DNA of 64,000 nt from an uncultured Sphingomonadaceae bacterium (GTDB lineage Bacteria; Pseudomonadota; Alphaproteobacteria; Sphingomonadales; Sphingomonadaceae). The stretch is taken from NCBI GenBank assembly GCA_947493325.1, contig CANLQI010000001.1:438501-502500 (forward strand), in the 5' to 3' direction. The position numbers and the translations under genes were made by a program. Below, one piece after another: positions 24,588 through 33,205 of the stretch (positions are counted from its first letter, which is position 1; every line of letters starts with the position of its first letter). A model generated the notes under the pieces. That model was not told the origin of the DNA and made no database searches. It saw only the letters and a program-made list of their open reading frames with translations.

Positions 24588-26144
24588 CTACACAACTGCC
24601 TTTAACAGCGCATGGCGCAGCGTATAGCCATCTTCTTCGTAAATATCGTGCACGGTTAATGGGATAATGCCTGACCCTCCTGCCACGCCCAGCACGACGC
24701 TGACATTGCCCAGCGCCCGGTCGATGAAGCTTTGATAGATATCCACCGATTGCACTTTTCGGATGGGTAGTATCGTCAGTTTCTGCCGCCAGAAACCGCT
24801 GCGCACGAACAGCTGCCCGCCTGTCAGCACATATTTATGATGTTTCCAGTGCAGCCGCATAAAGAATATGATCGGCAGTATCAGCGCCAGAAGCCACAGC
24901 AGCCTTGCATCAAGAAACCATGCCAATGCGCCGCCTATCGCTGCGATCAGGGCGCTGTATATGATAACCGGCTGTATCCAATAGGCTTGCCTGACCGGCA
25001 AATATTCCGCGGCCGCTTCCCGCACGATTTCGGGTTCCGCCATGATGCGGTCCATCTCATCGGTGGTGGCGAGCGGGGCGACGCTATGGTCGCTTTCTTT
25101 GCCGCCATCGCTTGCAAGCGATTGAAACTTGAGGTGATGCCAGCCGAAACGGCGGCGGACGGGGCCGGTCAGGACTGTGGCGGCCTGAATGCGGTGCAGC
25201 GGCATAACCACATCGGTGAGCGTGGTTAATCCGCGGCGGCGGCGGAAACCGTTTTTGGTGCGGTCGAGCCGGAAGCCGTATTCGCGCAGAAACGTGGTGA
25301 TGACACCTGTGGAAAGCCCCAGAATGACAAGGCCGATTACAGCCGATATCAAGCCAAGAATCTGGCTCCACAGACCCAGACCGGTAATCTGTTTGCCCGC
25401 ATCGACGCGCTCAATCCAGTAATCGCGGTCAAATATTTCATCGGGAATCAGGAAATCGAAATTCTGCGCTGCTGCGGCCAGTACAGCAAAAATGATAAGC
25501 GAGAAATTGAACAGCCCGGCAATGAAAACGCGTTTGTCGTCCATTATGAAGATCGGCGTATCTTCTTCCTCTTCCTCGGCAGATGCAGCATCAGGGGTCG
25601 CCGGGCTATCTGCGTCTGCCATAGTATTGCTTGCAATGCCCGCTTTGCGTTGCCGGATGATATCGCGCAGCCGCGATGCTTCGTCCAGACTGACTGCATT
25701 GAGCACGCCATCATCGCTGCCCGCACTTCCGGTTTCGAATTTAACGGCGGCCAGATTGAAAACGCGCGCCAGCAGCTTCTGTTCGACATTTACATCCTGA
25801 ATGCGTTCGTAGGGAATAGAGCGTTTGTTGCGGCTTAATATGCCGCTGGAAATACGGATTTCCTCTTCGCCGACCTGATAGGAAAAACGGCGCCATTTCA
25901 AATAGGATATTGCTACACTGACAAGGATCAGCGCACCAATAGCTGGCAGCACAAAGACCAGGGCACCGCCTTTGCTCATGCCAAAAAACAAAGCGGGAAT
26001 GATATAGATAAACTGCGGAATAAGTTTCAGGAAACTGAGCAGCAGCGACAGCGGATGCAGCCGCAATACCGCCGCGTCATCTTCCATTACATCCGCATTA
26101 TCGGCCGCAGGAGTGTGCGGCACAGGATCGGCAATATCGCTCAT
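24588..26144 (-). CDS. Bacterial PH domain membrane protein, YdbT-like
   Basis: 518 residues with paired membrane helices (about 35-75, 215-235, 265-290, 405-435) separating three bPH2 domains (about 75-150, 295-350, 445-510), each beginning with a W/Y-rich strand and carrying IPYERIQDVNVEQ, MPLHRIQAATVL or LPIRKVQSVDIYQ. Its start overlaps the end of the smaller partner by 4 nt. YdbS/YdbT pairs are widespread and linked to envelope stress in some bacteria, but their role is unknown. Confidence 0.88.
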   Translation of the reverse strand: MSDIADPVPHTPAADNADVMEDDAAVLRLHPLSLLLSFLKLIPQFIYIIPALFFGMSKGGALVFVLPAIGALILVSVAISYLKWRRFSYQVGEEEIRISSGILSRNKRSIPYERIQDVNVEQKLLARVFNLAAVKFETGSAGSDDGVLNAVSLDEASRLRDIIRQRKAGIASNTMADADSPATPDAASAEEEEEDTPIFIMDDKRVFIAGLFNFSLIIFAVLAAAAQNFDFLIPDEIFDRDYWIERVDAGKQITGLGLWSQILGLISAVIGLVILGLSTGVITTFLREYGFRLDRTKNGFRRRRGLTTLTDVVMPLHRIQAATVLTGPVRRRFGWHHLKFQSLASDGGKESDHSVAPLATTDEMDRIMAEPEIVREAAAEYLPVRQAYWIQPVIIYSALIAAIGGALAWFLDARLLWLLALILPIIFFMRLHWKHHKYVLTGGQLFVRSGFWRQKLTILPIRKVQSVDIYQSFIDRALGNVSVVLGVAGGSGIIPLTVHDIYEEDGYTLRHALLKAVV

Positions 26145-26659
26145 ATCATTTCCTGCTTGATATGTTTGCGCATTTCCTCCCGCATCGCTTCTGCGTCCTC
26201 GGGTTTCAGCCCCGGCAGGTCGACCACACTGTTATGTGTTCCGGCGGTGTGCACGATCAGCGTGGATACACCATAGAAACGCTGGATCGGCCCCTGCGCG
26301 ACATCAATATGCTGGATGCGGTTGAATGGGACGACCGTGTCGGTGCGAAACAGGTAACCGCGCAGCACGCGGAGCTGGTCCGCGGCCATATCATAGCCCC
26401 AGCGGCGATATTTGCGTTCGGGCAGCATGATAAAAATAATAAGCGCGAGTATGGCCGCCGGCCCCAGGAAAATGCCAAGAGGCGTTAATTCGGCTTCTTT
26501 TGCAAGCATGACATCGGCAAAGCCAATGCCGATAAGCAACACAAGCAGGTTAATCCCGAGAACAGTGCGGATAACGCTTTTTTGCGGTGGATGCAGCGGA
26601 GTCAGGCCCAGATTATAGGACGCTTTATCATCTTTGCCGATATCGAGAATTTCGTCCAC
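26141..26659 (-). CDS. Bacterial PH domain membrane protein, YdbS-like
   Basis: 172 residues with two membrane helices (about 33-55 and 62-80) followed by one bPH2 domain (about 85-165) with VVPFNRIQHIDVAQGPIQRF. It is the small partner of the YdbT-like gene, overlapping it by 4 nt. The upstream region holds only a dispersed repeat element. Confidence 0.88.
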   Translation of the reverse strand: MDEILDIGKDDKASYNLGLTPLHPPQKSVIRTVLGINLLVLLIGIGFADVMLAKEAELTPLGIFLGPAAILALIIFIMLPERKYRRWGYDMAADQLRVLRGYLFRTDTVVPFNRIQHIDVAQGPIQRFYGVSTLIVHTAGTHNSVVDLPGLKPEDAEAMREEMRKHIKQEMI

Positions 26660-26758
26660 TGCGCCGCTCCTGTTAGTGACACTCTATATTGGATGTGTGT
26701 ATTAGTTTGGCAAGGCGGTTAAGTACAACCATATTTAGCACGATCATATATGCAATAC

Positions 26759-26901
26759 GTCATCCTGAACTTGTTTCAGGTTCCATGCCGCATCACAGCG
26801 CAGTTTTTGGAAGTTTGCTCAAAGCTTGCCTTTTGCGCAGTGTCCAACTTCAAAAACTGTGAACAGTTTCAAAATGGATCCTGAAACAAGTTCAGGATGA
26901 C
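26759..26901. mobile_element. MITE-like family C element without an ORF
   Basis: 143 bp with inverted ends that match the GIY-YIG unit at 7191-7580: CCTGAACTTGTTTCAGG (left, 26763-26779) and CCTGAAACAAGTTCAGG (right, 26880-26896). The interior is an imperfect palindrome (CAGTTTTTGGAAGTT against AACTTCAAAAACTG). No reading frame lies inside. A third partial end (TTTCAGGATGAC) follows at 26912-26923. Confidence 0.7.
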
Positions 26902-26944
26902 ATTAAGGAAGTTTCAGGATGACGTAAAACCTACAGGCTATGCC

Positions 26945-27949
26945 TTAACGCTCCAACGCCGCCTCCGCCTGGTCCATCAGGCTGGCGATAATATCGGCCA
27001 CGGGCTCCTCGGTTTTCACCATGCCGACGGACTGTCCGGCCATCACCGAACCGTTTTCAACATCACCGTCAATCACTGCGCGGCGCAGCGCTCCGGCCCA
27101 GAAATGCTCGATCTGCAGCTGTGCCTCGCCCATTTCGATTTCGCCCGCGTCCAGCAGCTTGGCGACTTCGATCTGTTTGGCGGTAAACTCTTCTGTGCCC
27201 TTGTTTTTGAGCGCACGTACAGGAATGACGGGCAGGCGAGGATCGACCTGTACACTGGTGGTCGCATCGCGCGCATTGCCGCGGATAAAGGCTTTTTTGA
27301 AATCGGGATGGGCGATCGATTCATGCGCGCAGACGAAACGCGTGCCGAGCTGCACGCCTGCCGCGCCCATTTCAAGATAGCTGGCAATGGCTTCGCCCCG
27401 GGCAATGCCGCCGGCTACGAAAATCGGGATATCTCCGCTAAGTTCAGGCAATATTTCCTGCGCCAGCACGGACGTCGATACCGGCCCGATATGGCCGCCC
27501 GCTTCCATCCCCTCAATCACAATCGCATCGACATCGGAGCGGATAAATTTTTTCGCCAGCGCCATGGCGGGGGCAAAACAGATGACTTTTGCGCCGCCTG
27601 CCTTGATCGTCTCAATGCTGCCCTTGGGCGGCAATCCGCCGGCAAGTACGACATGGCCGACGCCATGTTTGCCGCAAATCTCAATGAGCTGCATCAGGTC
27701 CGGGTGCATGGTGATAAGGTTGACGCCAAACGGTTTGTCGGTCAGCTTTTTCGTCTCGGCAATTTCGGTATCGAGCAGTTCGGGCGTCATCGCCCCGCAA
27801 GCAATCACGCCAAACCCGCCTGCATTACTGATGGCGCTCACCAGACCCCGCTCCGACACCCATGACATCGCCCCGCACATGATCGCGGTCTCACAGCCCA
27901 AAAAATCGGTGCCGCGCTGCATAAGGGAAGAGGTGAGGGGGTGTGTCAT
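26945..27949 (-). CDS. Nitronate monooxygenase / NPD-type flavoprotein
   Basis: 334-residue FMN-dependent TIM barrel that oxidises alkyl nitronates such as propionate-3-nitronate. Features: CETAIMCGAMSWVSERGLVS at the start, GGFGVIACGAM, KPFGVNLITMHP, KHGVGHVVLAGG near 115, EGMEAGGHIGPVS near 155 and VAGGIARGEAIASYLEMGA near 195 for phosphate binding. A role in detoxifying nitro compounds is inferred from family. It ends up against repeats on both sides. Confidence 0.9.
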   Translation of the reverse strand: MTHPLTSSLMQRGTDFLGCETAIMCGAMSWVSERGLVSAISNAGGFGVIACGAMTPELLDTEIAETKKLTDKPFGVNLITMHPDLMQLIEICGKHGVGHVVLAGGLPPKGSIETIKAGGAKVICFAPAMALAKKFIRSDVDAIVIEGMEAGGHIGPVSTSVLAQEILPELSGDIPIFVAGGIARGEAIASYLEMGAAGVQLGTRFVCAHESIAHPDFKKAFIRGNARDATTSVQVDPRLPVIPVRALKNKGTEEFTAKQIEVAKLLDAGEIEMGEAQLQIEHFWAGALRRAVIDGDVENGSVMAGQSVGMVKTEEPVADIIASLMDQAEAALER

Positions 27950-27968
27950 GGTGTTTTCTTTCTTAAAA

Positions 27969-28085
27969 AGCCCCTCTCCTTCAGGGGAGGGGTTTGGGGT
28001 GGGGCAGTGCCATTATTCGCTACGCGAACGATATTCTACCGAATATCGTCACCACCCCATCCCCTCCTCTAAAGAAGAGGGGCTT
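27969..28085. repeat. Palindromic dispersed repeat, family D, intergenic copy
   Basis: 117 bp with inverted ends AAGCCCCTCTCCTTCAGGGG and AAAGAAGAGGGGCTT, and a central perfect hairpin ACGATATTC / GAATATCGT at 28028-28049. It fills the gap between lysC and the nitronate monooxygenase gene. The left end is nearly the complement of the right end of the copy inside smr. Confidence 0.85.
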
Positions 28086-28089
28086 ATTT

Positions 28090-29355
28090 TTACCCTGCAT
28101 CCGTGTCATCCAGCCCGTAAGCCGTGTGCAACACACGCACCGCAAGCTCGGTATAATCTTCTTCAATCAGCACGCTGACTTTGATTTCGGATGTCGTAAT
28201 CGCAATGATATTGACGCCGCGGTCCGCGAGCGAGCTGAACATGGTTGAAGCGACACCGGCATGGCTTTTCATGCCGACTCCCACCACCGAAATCTTGGCG
28301 ACATTTGTGTCGGAAATGATGCGGTTAAAGCCAATATCTTTCTGTGCCTGATCGAGCAGATCCATCGAGCGGGCAAGATCGGTTTTCGGCACCGTGAAAG
28401 TCACGTCCGTTTCGCCTTTTTCGCGGCCCACATTCTGGATAATCATATCCACATTAATGCCCGCATCGGCGAGCGGGGAGAAGATATTGGCAACCGCACC
28501 CGGCTTGTCCGGCACGCGGGTCAGCGTCACTTTCGCTTCATTCTTGTCATGCGCAATGCCGGTGATCAGCTGGCGTTCCATATCCATTCCTTCCAATTCT
28601 TCATCGCTGACAATCATCGTGCCGGGCAATGTATCCGCGGGCGGCGCGCCGTCCTCGATAAAGGATGACAGTACCTGAATGCGCACGCCCGTTTTCATGG
28701 CGAGGCCCACTGAACGCGTCTGCAGCACCTTGGCGCCTACGCTCGCCAGCTCGAGCATTTCCTCATAGGTGACGTTCTTGAGCTTTTGCGCTTTGGCAAC
28801 GATGCGTGGATCTGTTGTATAAACGCCATCAACATCGGTATAAATGTCACACCGGTCCGCCTTGATCGCTGCCGCGACCGCGACCGCACTGGTATCTGAT
28901 CCGCCGCGGCCCAATGTGGCGACACGGCCTTCCATGCTCACGCCCTGAAAACCCGGAATGACTGCGATCTGCCCTTCCTGCATGGCCTGCACCATCGGCA
29001 TGGCGTCAATATCCTGAATACGCGCTCGCGCATGCGACTCAATGGTGTTGATTGGCATCTGCCAGCCCAGCCAGCTACGTGCATCGGCGCCCATCGACTG
29101 CAGCGAAATTGCCAGAAGCCCCGATGTCACCTGTTCGCCGCTGGCCACGACCACGTCATATTCGGCGGGGTCATAGAGCGAGCTCGCTTCACGGCAGAAA
29201 TTGATGAGGCGGTCTGTTTCACCCGCCATCGCGGACACGACCACGGCGACTTCATGCCCGGCATCGGCCTGCTGCTTCACAATCCTGGCAACTCGGCGGA
29301 TACGTTCGGTCCCGGCCATGGATGTGCCACCAAATTTCATCACTATGCGTGCCAT
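28090..29355 (-). CDS. lysC: Aspartate kinase
   Basis: First step of the aspartate family pathway (Lys, Thr, Met, DAP). 421 residues: kinase domain (about 1-245) opening KFGGTSMAGTERI, with VVASGEQVTSGLLA near 70 and TLGRGGSDTSAVAVAAA near 170; then two ACT domains (about 265-335 and 345-410), with VPDKPGAVANIF and VGVGMKSHAGVASTMF for allosteric binding. Feedback by lysine/threonine is usual for this class. It is divergent from ubiG. Confidence 0.97.
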   Translation of the reverse strand: MARIVMKFGGTSMAGTERIRRVARIVKQQADAGHEVAVVVSAMAGETDRLINFCREASSLYDPAEYDVVVASGEQVTSGLLAISLQSMGADARSWLGWQMPINTIESHARARIQDIDAMPMVQAMQEGQIAVIPGFQGVSMEGRVATLGRGGSDTSAVAVAAAIKADRCDIYTDVDGVYTTDPRIVAKAQKLKNVTYEEMLELASVGAKVLQTRSVGLAMKTGVRIQVLSSFIEDGAPPADTLPGTMIVSDEELEGMDMERQLITGIAHDKNEAKVTLTRVPDKPGAVANIFSPLADAGINVDMIIQNVGREKGETDVTFTVPKTDLARSMDLLDQAQKDIGFNRIISDTNVAKISVVGVGMKSHAGVASTMFSSLADRGVNIIAITTSEIKVSVLIEEDYTELAVRVLHTAYGLDDTDAG

Positions 29356-29445
29356 GCTATATGCCGGTTCTTCTTTCTTTTAGTGACAGCCCCATATCAA
29401 AGGCATAATATGATATGAAGCAATGTGTAGAGAGACAAAAAGGCG

Positions 29446-30201
29446 ATGGCAAGCGTGAGAAACGGTGAAAACACAACCATTTTGGCCAATACGATATTGG
29501 AGAGCGAAGCCGCGCATTTCGGTAGGCTTGCGAAAGAGTGGTGGGACCCCAAGGGCAGCAGCGCCATGCTGCACAAGCTGAACCCCGTGCGGCTTCGCTA
29601 TATTCGCGGCGCGATTGACAGCCATTTCAGATGTGATGACCGGGGTCTGAAACCGCTGATGGGCAAGCGCGTGTTGGATGTCGGCTGCGGTGCGGGCTTG
29701 CTGTGTGAGCCGCTGGCAAGGCTTGGCGGCGAAGTGACCGGCATTGATGCCGCCGCCGAAAACATCGCCGTGGCGCGGGAACATGCGCGCGGCAGTGGTC
29801 TGGATATCGAATATCTGCACACCGGTATTGAGAATCTCGATATGCGCGGGTTCGATCTTGTCACCTCGCTCGAAGTGGTCGAACATGTCGCGGACCCTGC
29901 GGCATTTATCGCAGGGCTGGCGGACGCAATGGCGGATGACGGATTGATGATCCTCTCCACCCCCAACCGCACGAATTTTTCCAAAATGGCGATGATCCAC
30001 ATTGGTGAGGGGCTGGGCCAGATACCCTCCGGCACACATGACTGGGACAAGTTTCTGACGCCCGACGAACTGACAGCACTACTTCAGGATGCGGGTATGA
30101 AAGTCACCGATACGCGCGGCTTGATGATGGATCCGATGAAAGGGCTGACGCTATCGGACAATATGTCGCTGAATTATCTGGTGACGGCAGTGCGGGGGTA
30201 A
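29446..30201 (+). CDS. ubiG: Bifunctional ubiquinone O-methyltransferase UbiG
   Basis: SAM-dependent enzyme doing both O-methylations of ubiquinone synthesis. 251 residues: an N-terminal EAAHFGRLAKEWWDPKGSSA block, SAM motif VLDVGCGAGLLCEPLA near 70, GIDAAAENIAVA near 92, and SLEVVEHVADPAAF near 143 followed by STPNRTNFSK. The ATG of the next gene overlaps its stop (TAATG). Divergent from lysC across 90 bp. Confidence 0.97.
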   Translation: MASVRNGENTTILANTILESEAAHFGRLAKEWWDPKGSSAMLHKLNPVRLRYIRGAIDSHFRCDDRGLKPLMGKRVLDVGCGAGLLCEPLARLGGEVTGIDAAAENIAVAREHARGSGLDIEYLHTGIENLDMRGFDLVTSLEVVEHVADPAAFIAGLADAMADDGLMILSTPNRTNFSKMAMIHIGEGLGQIPSGTHDWDKFLTPDELTALLQDAGMKVTDTRGLMMDPMKGLTLSDNMSLNYLVTAVRG

Positions 30202-30638
30202 TGAAGTTCCGGGCATATGAACCGGCAGACGCGGCGGCATGCCTTGCGCTGTTCGATGCCAATACGCCGCCTTATTTCGACCCTTCGGAACGCCCGTTAT
30301 TCGCGGGATTTGTGGAAAAGCCCGAGGGGCGCTATTTTGTGCTGGAACATGATGGGAAGCTTGCCGGTTGCGGTGGGTACCGGCCTTTTGAAAATGGTCT
30401 GGCGGTGTTTACCTGGGGCATGGTGTCGCCGGACTATCATGGTGCGGGGCTGGGCCGCAAGCTGACCGAACACCGGCTGGACGTGATCGCGGCGGAAAGG
30501 CGCTATGCCGGGGTGCGCGTCCATACATCCCCGATGATCGCGCCGTTTTTCAACCATATGGGCTTTGTGACACTGCGCACCCGGAAAGACGGTTTCGCGC
30601 CCGGTATGGACAAGGTTTATATGGAAAAGGCGGTGTAG
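30201..30638 (+). CDS. GNAT family N-acetyltransferase
   Basis: 145 residues with a single GNAT fold: MKFRAYEPADAAACLALFDA, the beta4 strand GLAVFTWGMVSPDYHGAGLGRKLTEHRL containing the acetyl-CoA pyrophosphate loop (HGAGLG), and FFNHMGFVTLRTRKDGF near the end. The acceptor is unknown. It overlaps ubiG by one base, so the two are likely co-transcribed. Confidence 0.9.
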   Translation: MKFRAYEPADAAACLALFDANTPPYFDPSERPLFAGFVEKPEGRYFVLEHDGKLAGCGGYRPFENGLAVFTWGMVSPDYHGAGLGRKLTEHRLDVIAAERRYAGVRVHTSPMIAPFFNHMGFVTLRTRKDGFAPGMDKVYMEKAV

Positions 30639-31235
30639 CAATTCGCGCTGTCCTACACCAGAAAAGGATCGGGGGTACATAAGGGGTCGCAGGTGATGCG
30701 GTCCACCGTCCCCGTATTCCGGCGCAGGCCGGAATCCACAGGCGGCATTATATACAACTGTCCTGCCTGCCCTGGACCCTGGCCTGCGCCGGGGTGCACA
30801 AGGGGCCGGGGCACATAAAAGGGCGATGCATGGCGCTGCTGTGCCTTACTTCCCGATAAATTTCTGTCCTACAAGTGCATCTCGTGCTAGGCGGCTGATG
30901 GTTTTTTGACAGTGTTGCCCTATCTACCGCGAACATATGCAATGCGATGCGATTTCATGCAAAGTTCAGTCCGAAGTTCAGTCACGAATTTCGGTATTGT
31001 GTGCGTGCAGGCGGTGCAAAAAGACCCGCGGCATCCGCCAATTGTGCGGCTGTGCGCGAAAGGTTAGCCCGAAGTACAGTGTTTTGCGCCGTTTTATTAA
31101 CTCTAAACTTGCGATACTTTGGGCTATACTTTCGCCCCTGTTCTTCGGCCAAATGACGTGGCGCTGGATTGGGACCCCTGCTTTCGCAGGGGTTGACGCT
31201 TCGTCACCTGACCTTCGGCCAGATGACGTGGCGCG
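30639..31235. other. 597-bp gene-free region with several repeats
   Basis: The region holds a family E palindromic element (30714-30800), two copies of TGTCCTACA (30649, 30865), a short tandem AAGTTCAGTCC/GAAGTTCAGTC near 30961-30983, a perfect hairpin ACCCCTG-CTTTCG-CAGGGGT (31174-31193), and a 21-bp direct repeat starting TTCGGCCA at 31144 and 31214. I find no convincing reading frame or known RNA. Confidence 0.6.
30714..30800. repeat. Palindromic dispersed repeat, family E, copy 1
   Basis: Arm 1 is a hairpin ATTCCGGCGCAGGCCGGAAT (30716-30735); arm 2 is a related hairpin with CCTGGCCTGCGCCGGGGT (30777-30794). The same pair occurs in reverse order and orientation at 50442-50515. Confidence 0.75.
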
Positions 31236-31907
31236 TCAAAAATCCGGTTTTTCGTAGTGGCTGGGCGGGACGATCACTTCCATGCGTTCCGACAATAATG
31301 GCCGGAAAGAGGGGCGCGATTTGAATACGCTGTACCAGCCTTTGGCCTGTTCATGTCCCTGCCAGTCAATGCCGCCCAGATAATCCGCGACCGAGATATG
31401 GGCCGCGGCGGTCAGGTCGGCCAGGCTGAGCGTCGCACCGGCCAGCCAGCTGCGATGGTCGATCAGATAATCGATATAGTCGAGATGGTTGTTGGCGAGC
31501 TTCATCGCTTCGCGCAATATGCGGCCATCGGGGGGCTGGCGATGGACGATACGCTTGTGCATGCGTTCATGCATCAGCGGCGCGACGACATCGCCGTAAA
31601 ACTGTTCATCAAACCATGCCACCAGGCGGCGGATTTCCGCACGGCCTTCGGCTGTGCCGTTAATCATCGGGTTTTTATCGACAGTTTCTTCCAGATATTC
31701 GCAGATAGCCGCGCTGTCGATCAGCCGTGTATTACGCTCGCTGTGTACCATGACGGGCGTGCGTCCCGCGGGGTTGATATCCAGAAACTCGTCACGCTGC
31801 ATCCACGGACTTTCGCGTACCAGCTCATAACCCACGCCTTTTTCGCCCATTAGCAGGCGGACCTTGCGCGAAAACGGACAAAGAGGGAATTGATATAGCT
31901 GCCACAT
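31236..31907 (-). CDS. Glutathione S-transferase family protein
   Basis: 223 residues from the ATG at 31907, chosen for its AAAGGA ribosome site and because MWQLYQFPLCPFSRKVRLL is the expected thioredoxin-fold start; the frame is open 12 codons further. CPFS carries a Cys/Ser active-site pair as in Omega/Beta-like classes. NPAGRTPVMV has the cis-Pro and IDSAAICEYLEE binds glutathione; the helical domain ends LADLTAAAHISVADYLGG. Substrate is unknown. Confidence 0.9.
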   Translation of the reverse strand: MWQLYQFPLCPFSRKVRLLMGEKGVGYELVRESPWMQRDEFLDINPAGRTPVMVHSERNTRLIDSAAICEYLEETVDKNPMINGTAEGRAEIRRLVAWFDEQFYGDVVAPLMHERMHKRIVHRQPPDGRILREAMKLANNHLDYIDYLIDHRSWLAGATLSLADLTAAAHISVADYLGGIDWQGHEQAKGWYSVFKSRPSFRPLLSERMEVIVPPSHYEKPDF

Positions 31908-32018
31908 GGCATCCTTTTGCCCGAGCGGCGCGTCGCCGTCCACTATTCAAATAGATATGGCCAAGATTTTTCGGTGGATAATGTCTGATATGAAATTATT
32001 CCGGTCTGTTCCTGTTAT

Positions 32019-32357
32019 CTAGGTATCAACCTGATAAATAGCAATTTCATTGCCTGACGGGTCCAGAAAGTGAAAACGGTGCCCGCCCGGATATGCAAAA
32101 ACAGGAACCTTGATTTCGCCGCCTGCTTGCGTCACTGATTCCAGCGCCGCCTCTAGATTATCTGTCTCAAATGTAGGAAGCGGCACGGCGGGTTCGCCGC
32201 CGGTTGCAAAGCCAAGCTGCACAGGTCCGCCTTCGACAGCAGCATATTCAGGGCCATAGTCGGTAAAGGTAAATCCAAGCGCGTCTGCATAGAATCTTTT
32301 TGTTGCAGAAATGTCACGCGCTTTCATTTCCATATAGTTTGGTGTTATTTTTATCAT
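32019..32357 (-). CDS. VOC/glyoxalase-fold protein
   Basis: 112 residues covering one vicinal oxygen chelate domain: MIKITPNYMEMKARDISATK, FYADALGFTFTDYGPEY, then the second half with FAYPGGHRFHFLDPSGNEIAIYQ. The terminal Glu of GNEIAIYQ is the usual metal ligand. It could be a dioxygenase, a lyase or an antibiotic-binding protein; nothing nearby decides. Confidence 0.85.
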   Translation of the reverse strand: MIKITPNYMEMKARDISATKRFYADALGFTFTDYGPEYAAVEGGPVQLGFATGGEPAVPLPTFETDNLEAALESVTQAGGEIKVPVFAYPGGHRFHFLDPSGNEIAIYQVDT

Positions 32358-32573
32358 GGTTTTCCCTCTTATTGGACCGGATGCATTTTATACTCTATTC
32401 AGCCCATTGCAAAATGAAGAAAACAGAGCTTTTCTGCGGGTTAGCGCCCCAAGTGAATAGGCCATTTCGGGTTTTTGACAAATATTTTATTTCCATCAAA
32501 CCAGTTTTTATGTCGGCAAACTGCACCTGCTGTTCATGGAAATGTTATCCGGCACTATTTATCTAGTGCACAT

Positions 32574-32592
32574 CCACACGCAACAAGTGTGG
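32574..32592 (+). promoter_or_regulatory. Hairpin in the 5' leader of the outer-membrane protein gene
   Basis: Perfect 6-bp stem CCACAC / GTGTGG with a 7-nt loop, 27 nt upstream of the ATG. It may stabilise the mRNA or serve as an sRNA or protein target; no T tract follows, so it is not a terminator. Confidence 0.4.
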
Positions 32593-32619
32593 TGAAAACA
32601 ATAACATGTGAGAAACATT

Positions 32620-33147
32620 ATGAAAAAAATTACTTTTACTTCCATCGCCGCAATTGCCGCGATGGGCCTTGCTTCCCCGGCAATGGCACAGGACGCGTCT
32701 GAAGCCGAAGTTTATGTCGGTGCGCAGGCTGGTTACCACGACCTGCTCGACAATCCGATCGGTGATGATGGCGGTATTGTATATGGTATATATGCTGGCG
32801 TTGACGTGCCAATTGGTGAAACACTGGTGACAGGTGTTGAAGGCAATTTCAACCTTGGCTCAGGTGCCATTGACAGCGAATACGGTATCGTCGGTAAGCT
32901 TGGCGCGCGCGTCGGCAACGGCGGTCAGATATTCCTGCGTGGCGGTTATCAGGGAGTTAACCTTGATATCGGTGAACTGACAGGTGGCATTCTCAACGAA
33001 GCAGACGTTGATGACAGTGGCGACGACTATCTTGTCGGCATTGGCGGTCAGTTCAAAGTAAGCGATAATGTATCGCTACGCGCTGTAGTCGATACGCTTG
33101 GATTTGACACTACCCGCGCTACAGTGGGTCTTGCCGTTCATTTCTAA
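32620..33147 (+). CDS. Small outer-membrane beta-barrel protein
   Basis: 175 residues from the ATG starting MKKITFTSIAAIAAMGLASP, with a signal peptide ending AMA-QDAS near residue 23. The mature part alternates hydrophobic strands and acidic turns (GAQAGYHDLL, GIYAGVDVPIG, GVEGNFNLGSGA, GKLGARVGNGGQIFLRGGYQG, SLRAVVDTLGF) and ends in VGLAVHF, the C-terminal Phe typical of BamA substrates. An OmpA-like/opacity-type eight-strand barrel is inferred. A strong terminator follows. Confidence 0.88.
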   Translation: MKKITFTSIAAIAAMGLASPAMAQDASEAEVYVGAQAGYHDLLDNPIGDDGGIVYGIYAGVDVPIGETLVTGVEGNFNLGSGAIDSEYGIVGKLGARVGNGGQIFLRGGYQGVNLDIGELTGGILNEADVDDSGDDYLVGIGGQFKVSDNVSLRAVVDTLGFDTTRATVGLAVHF

Positions 33148-33169
33148 TTTGATGTGAACTGAAATCCCG

Positions 33170-33205
33170 GGGCCGGCTACACAATGCGGCCGGCCCTATT
33201 TTTAT
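33170..33205 (+). terminator. Rho-independent terminator after the outer-membrane protein gene
   Basis: GC-rich 8-bp stem GGGCCGGC / GCCGGCCC (33170-33177 and 33189-33196) followed by TATTTTTAT on the + strand. It ends immediately before the gltB stop codon of the opposite strand. Confidence 0.85.

Noticed and set aside
26897-27865. A 322-codon open frame opposite the nitronate monooxygenase gene
   Set aside because: It begins inside repeat DNA and then mirrors the flavoprotein gene; composition and lack of motifs mark it as spurious.
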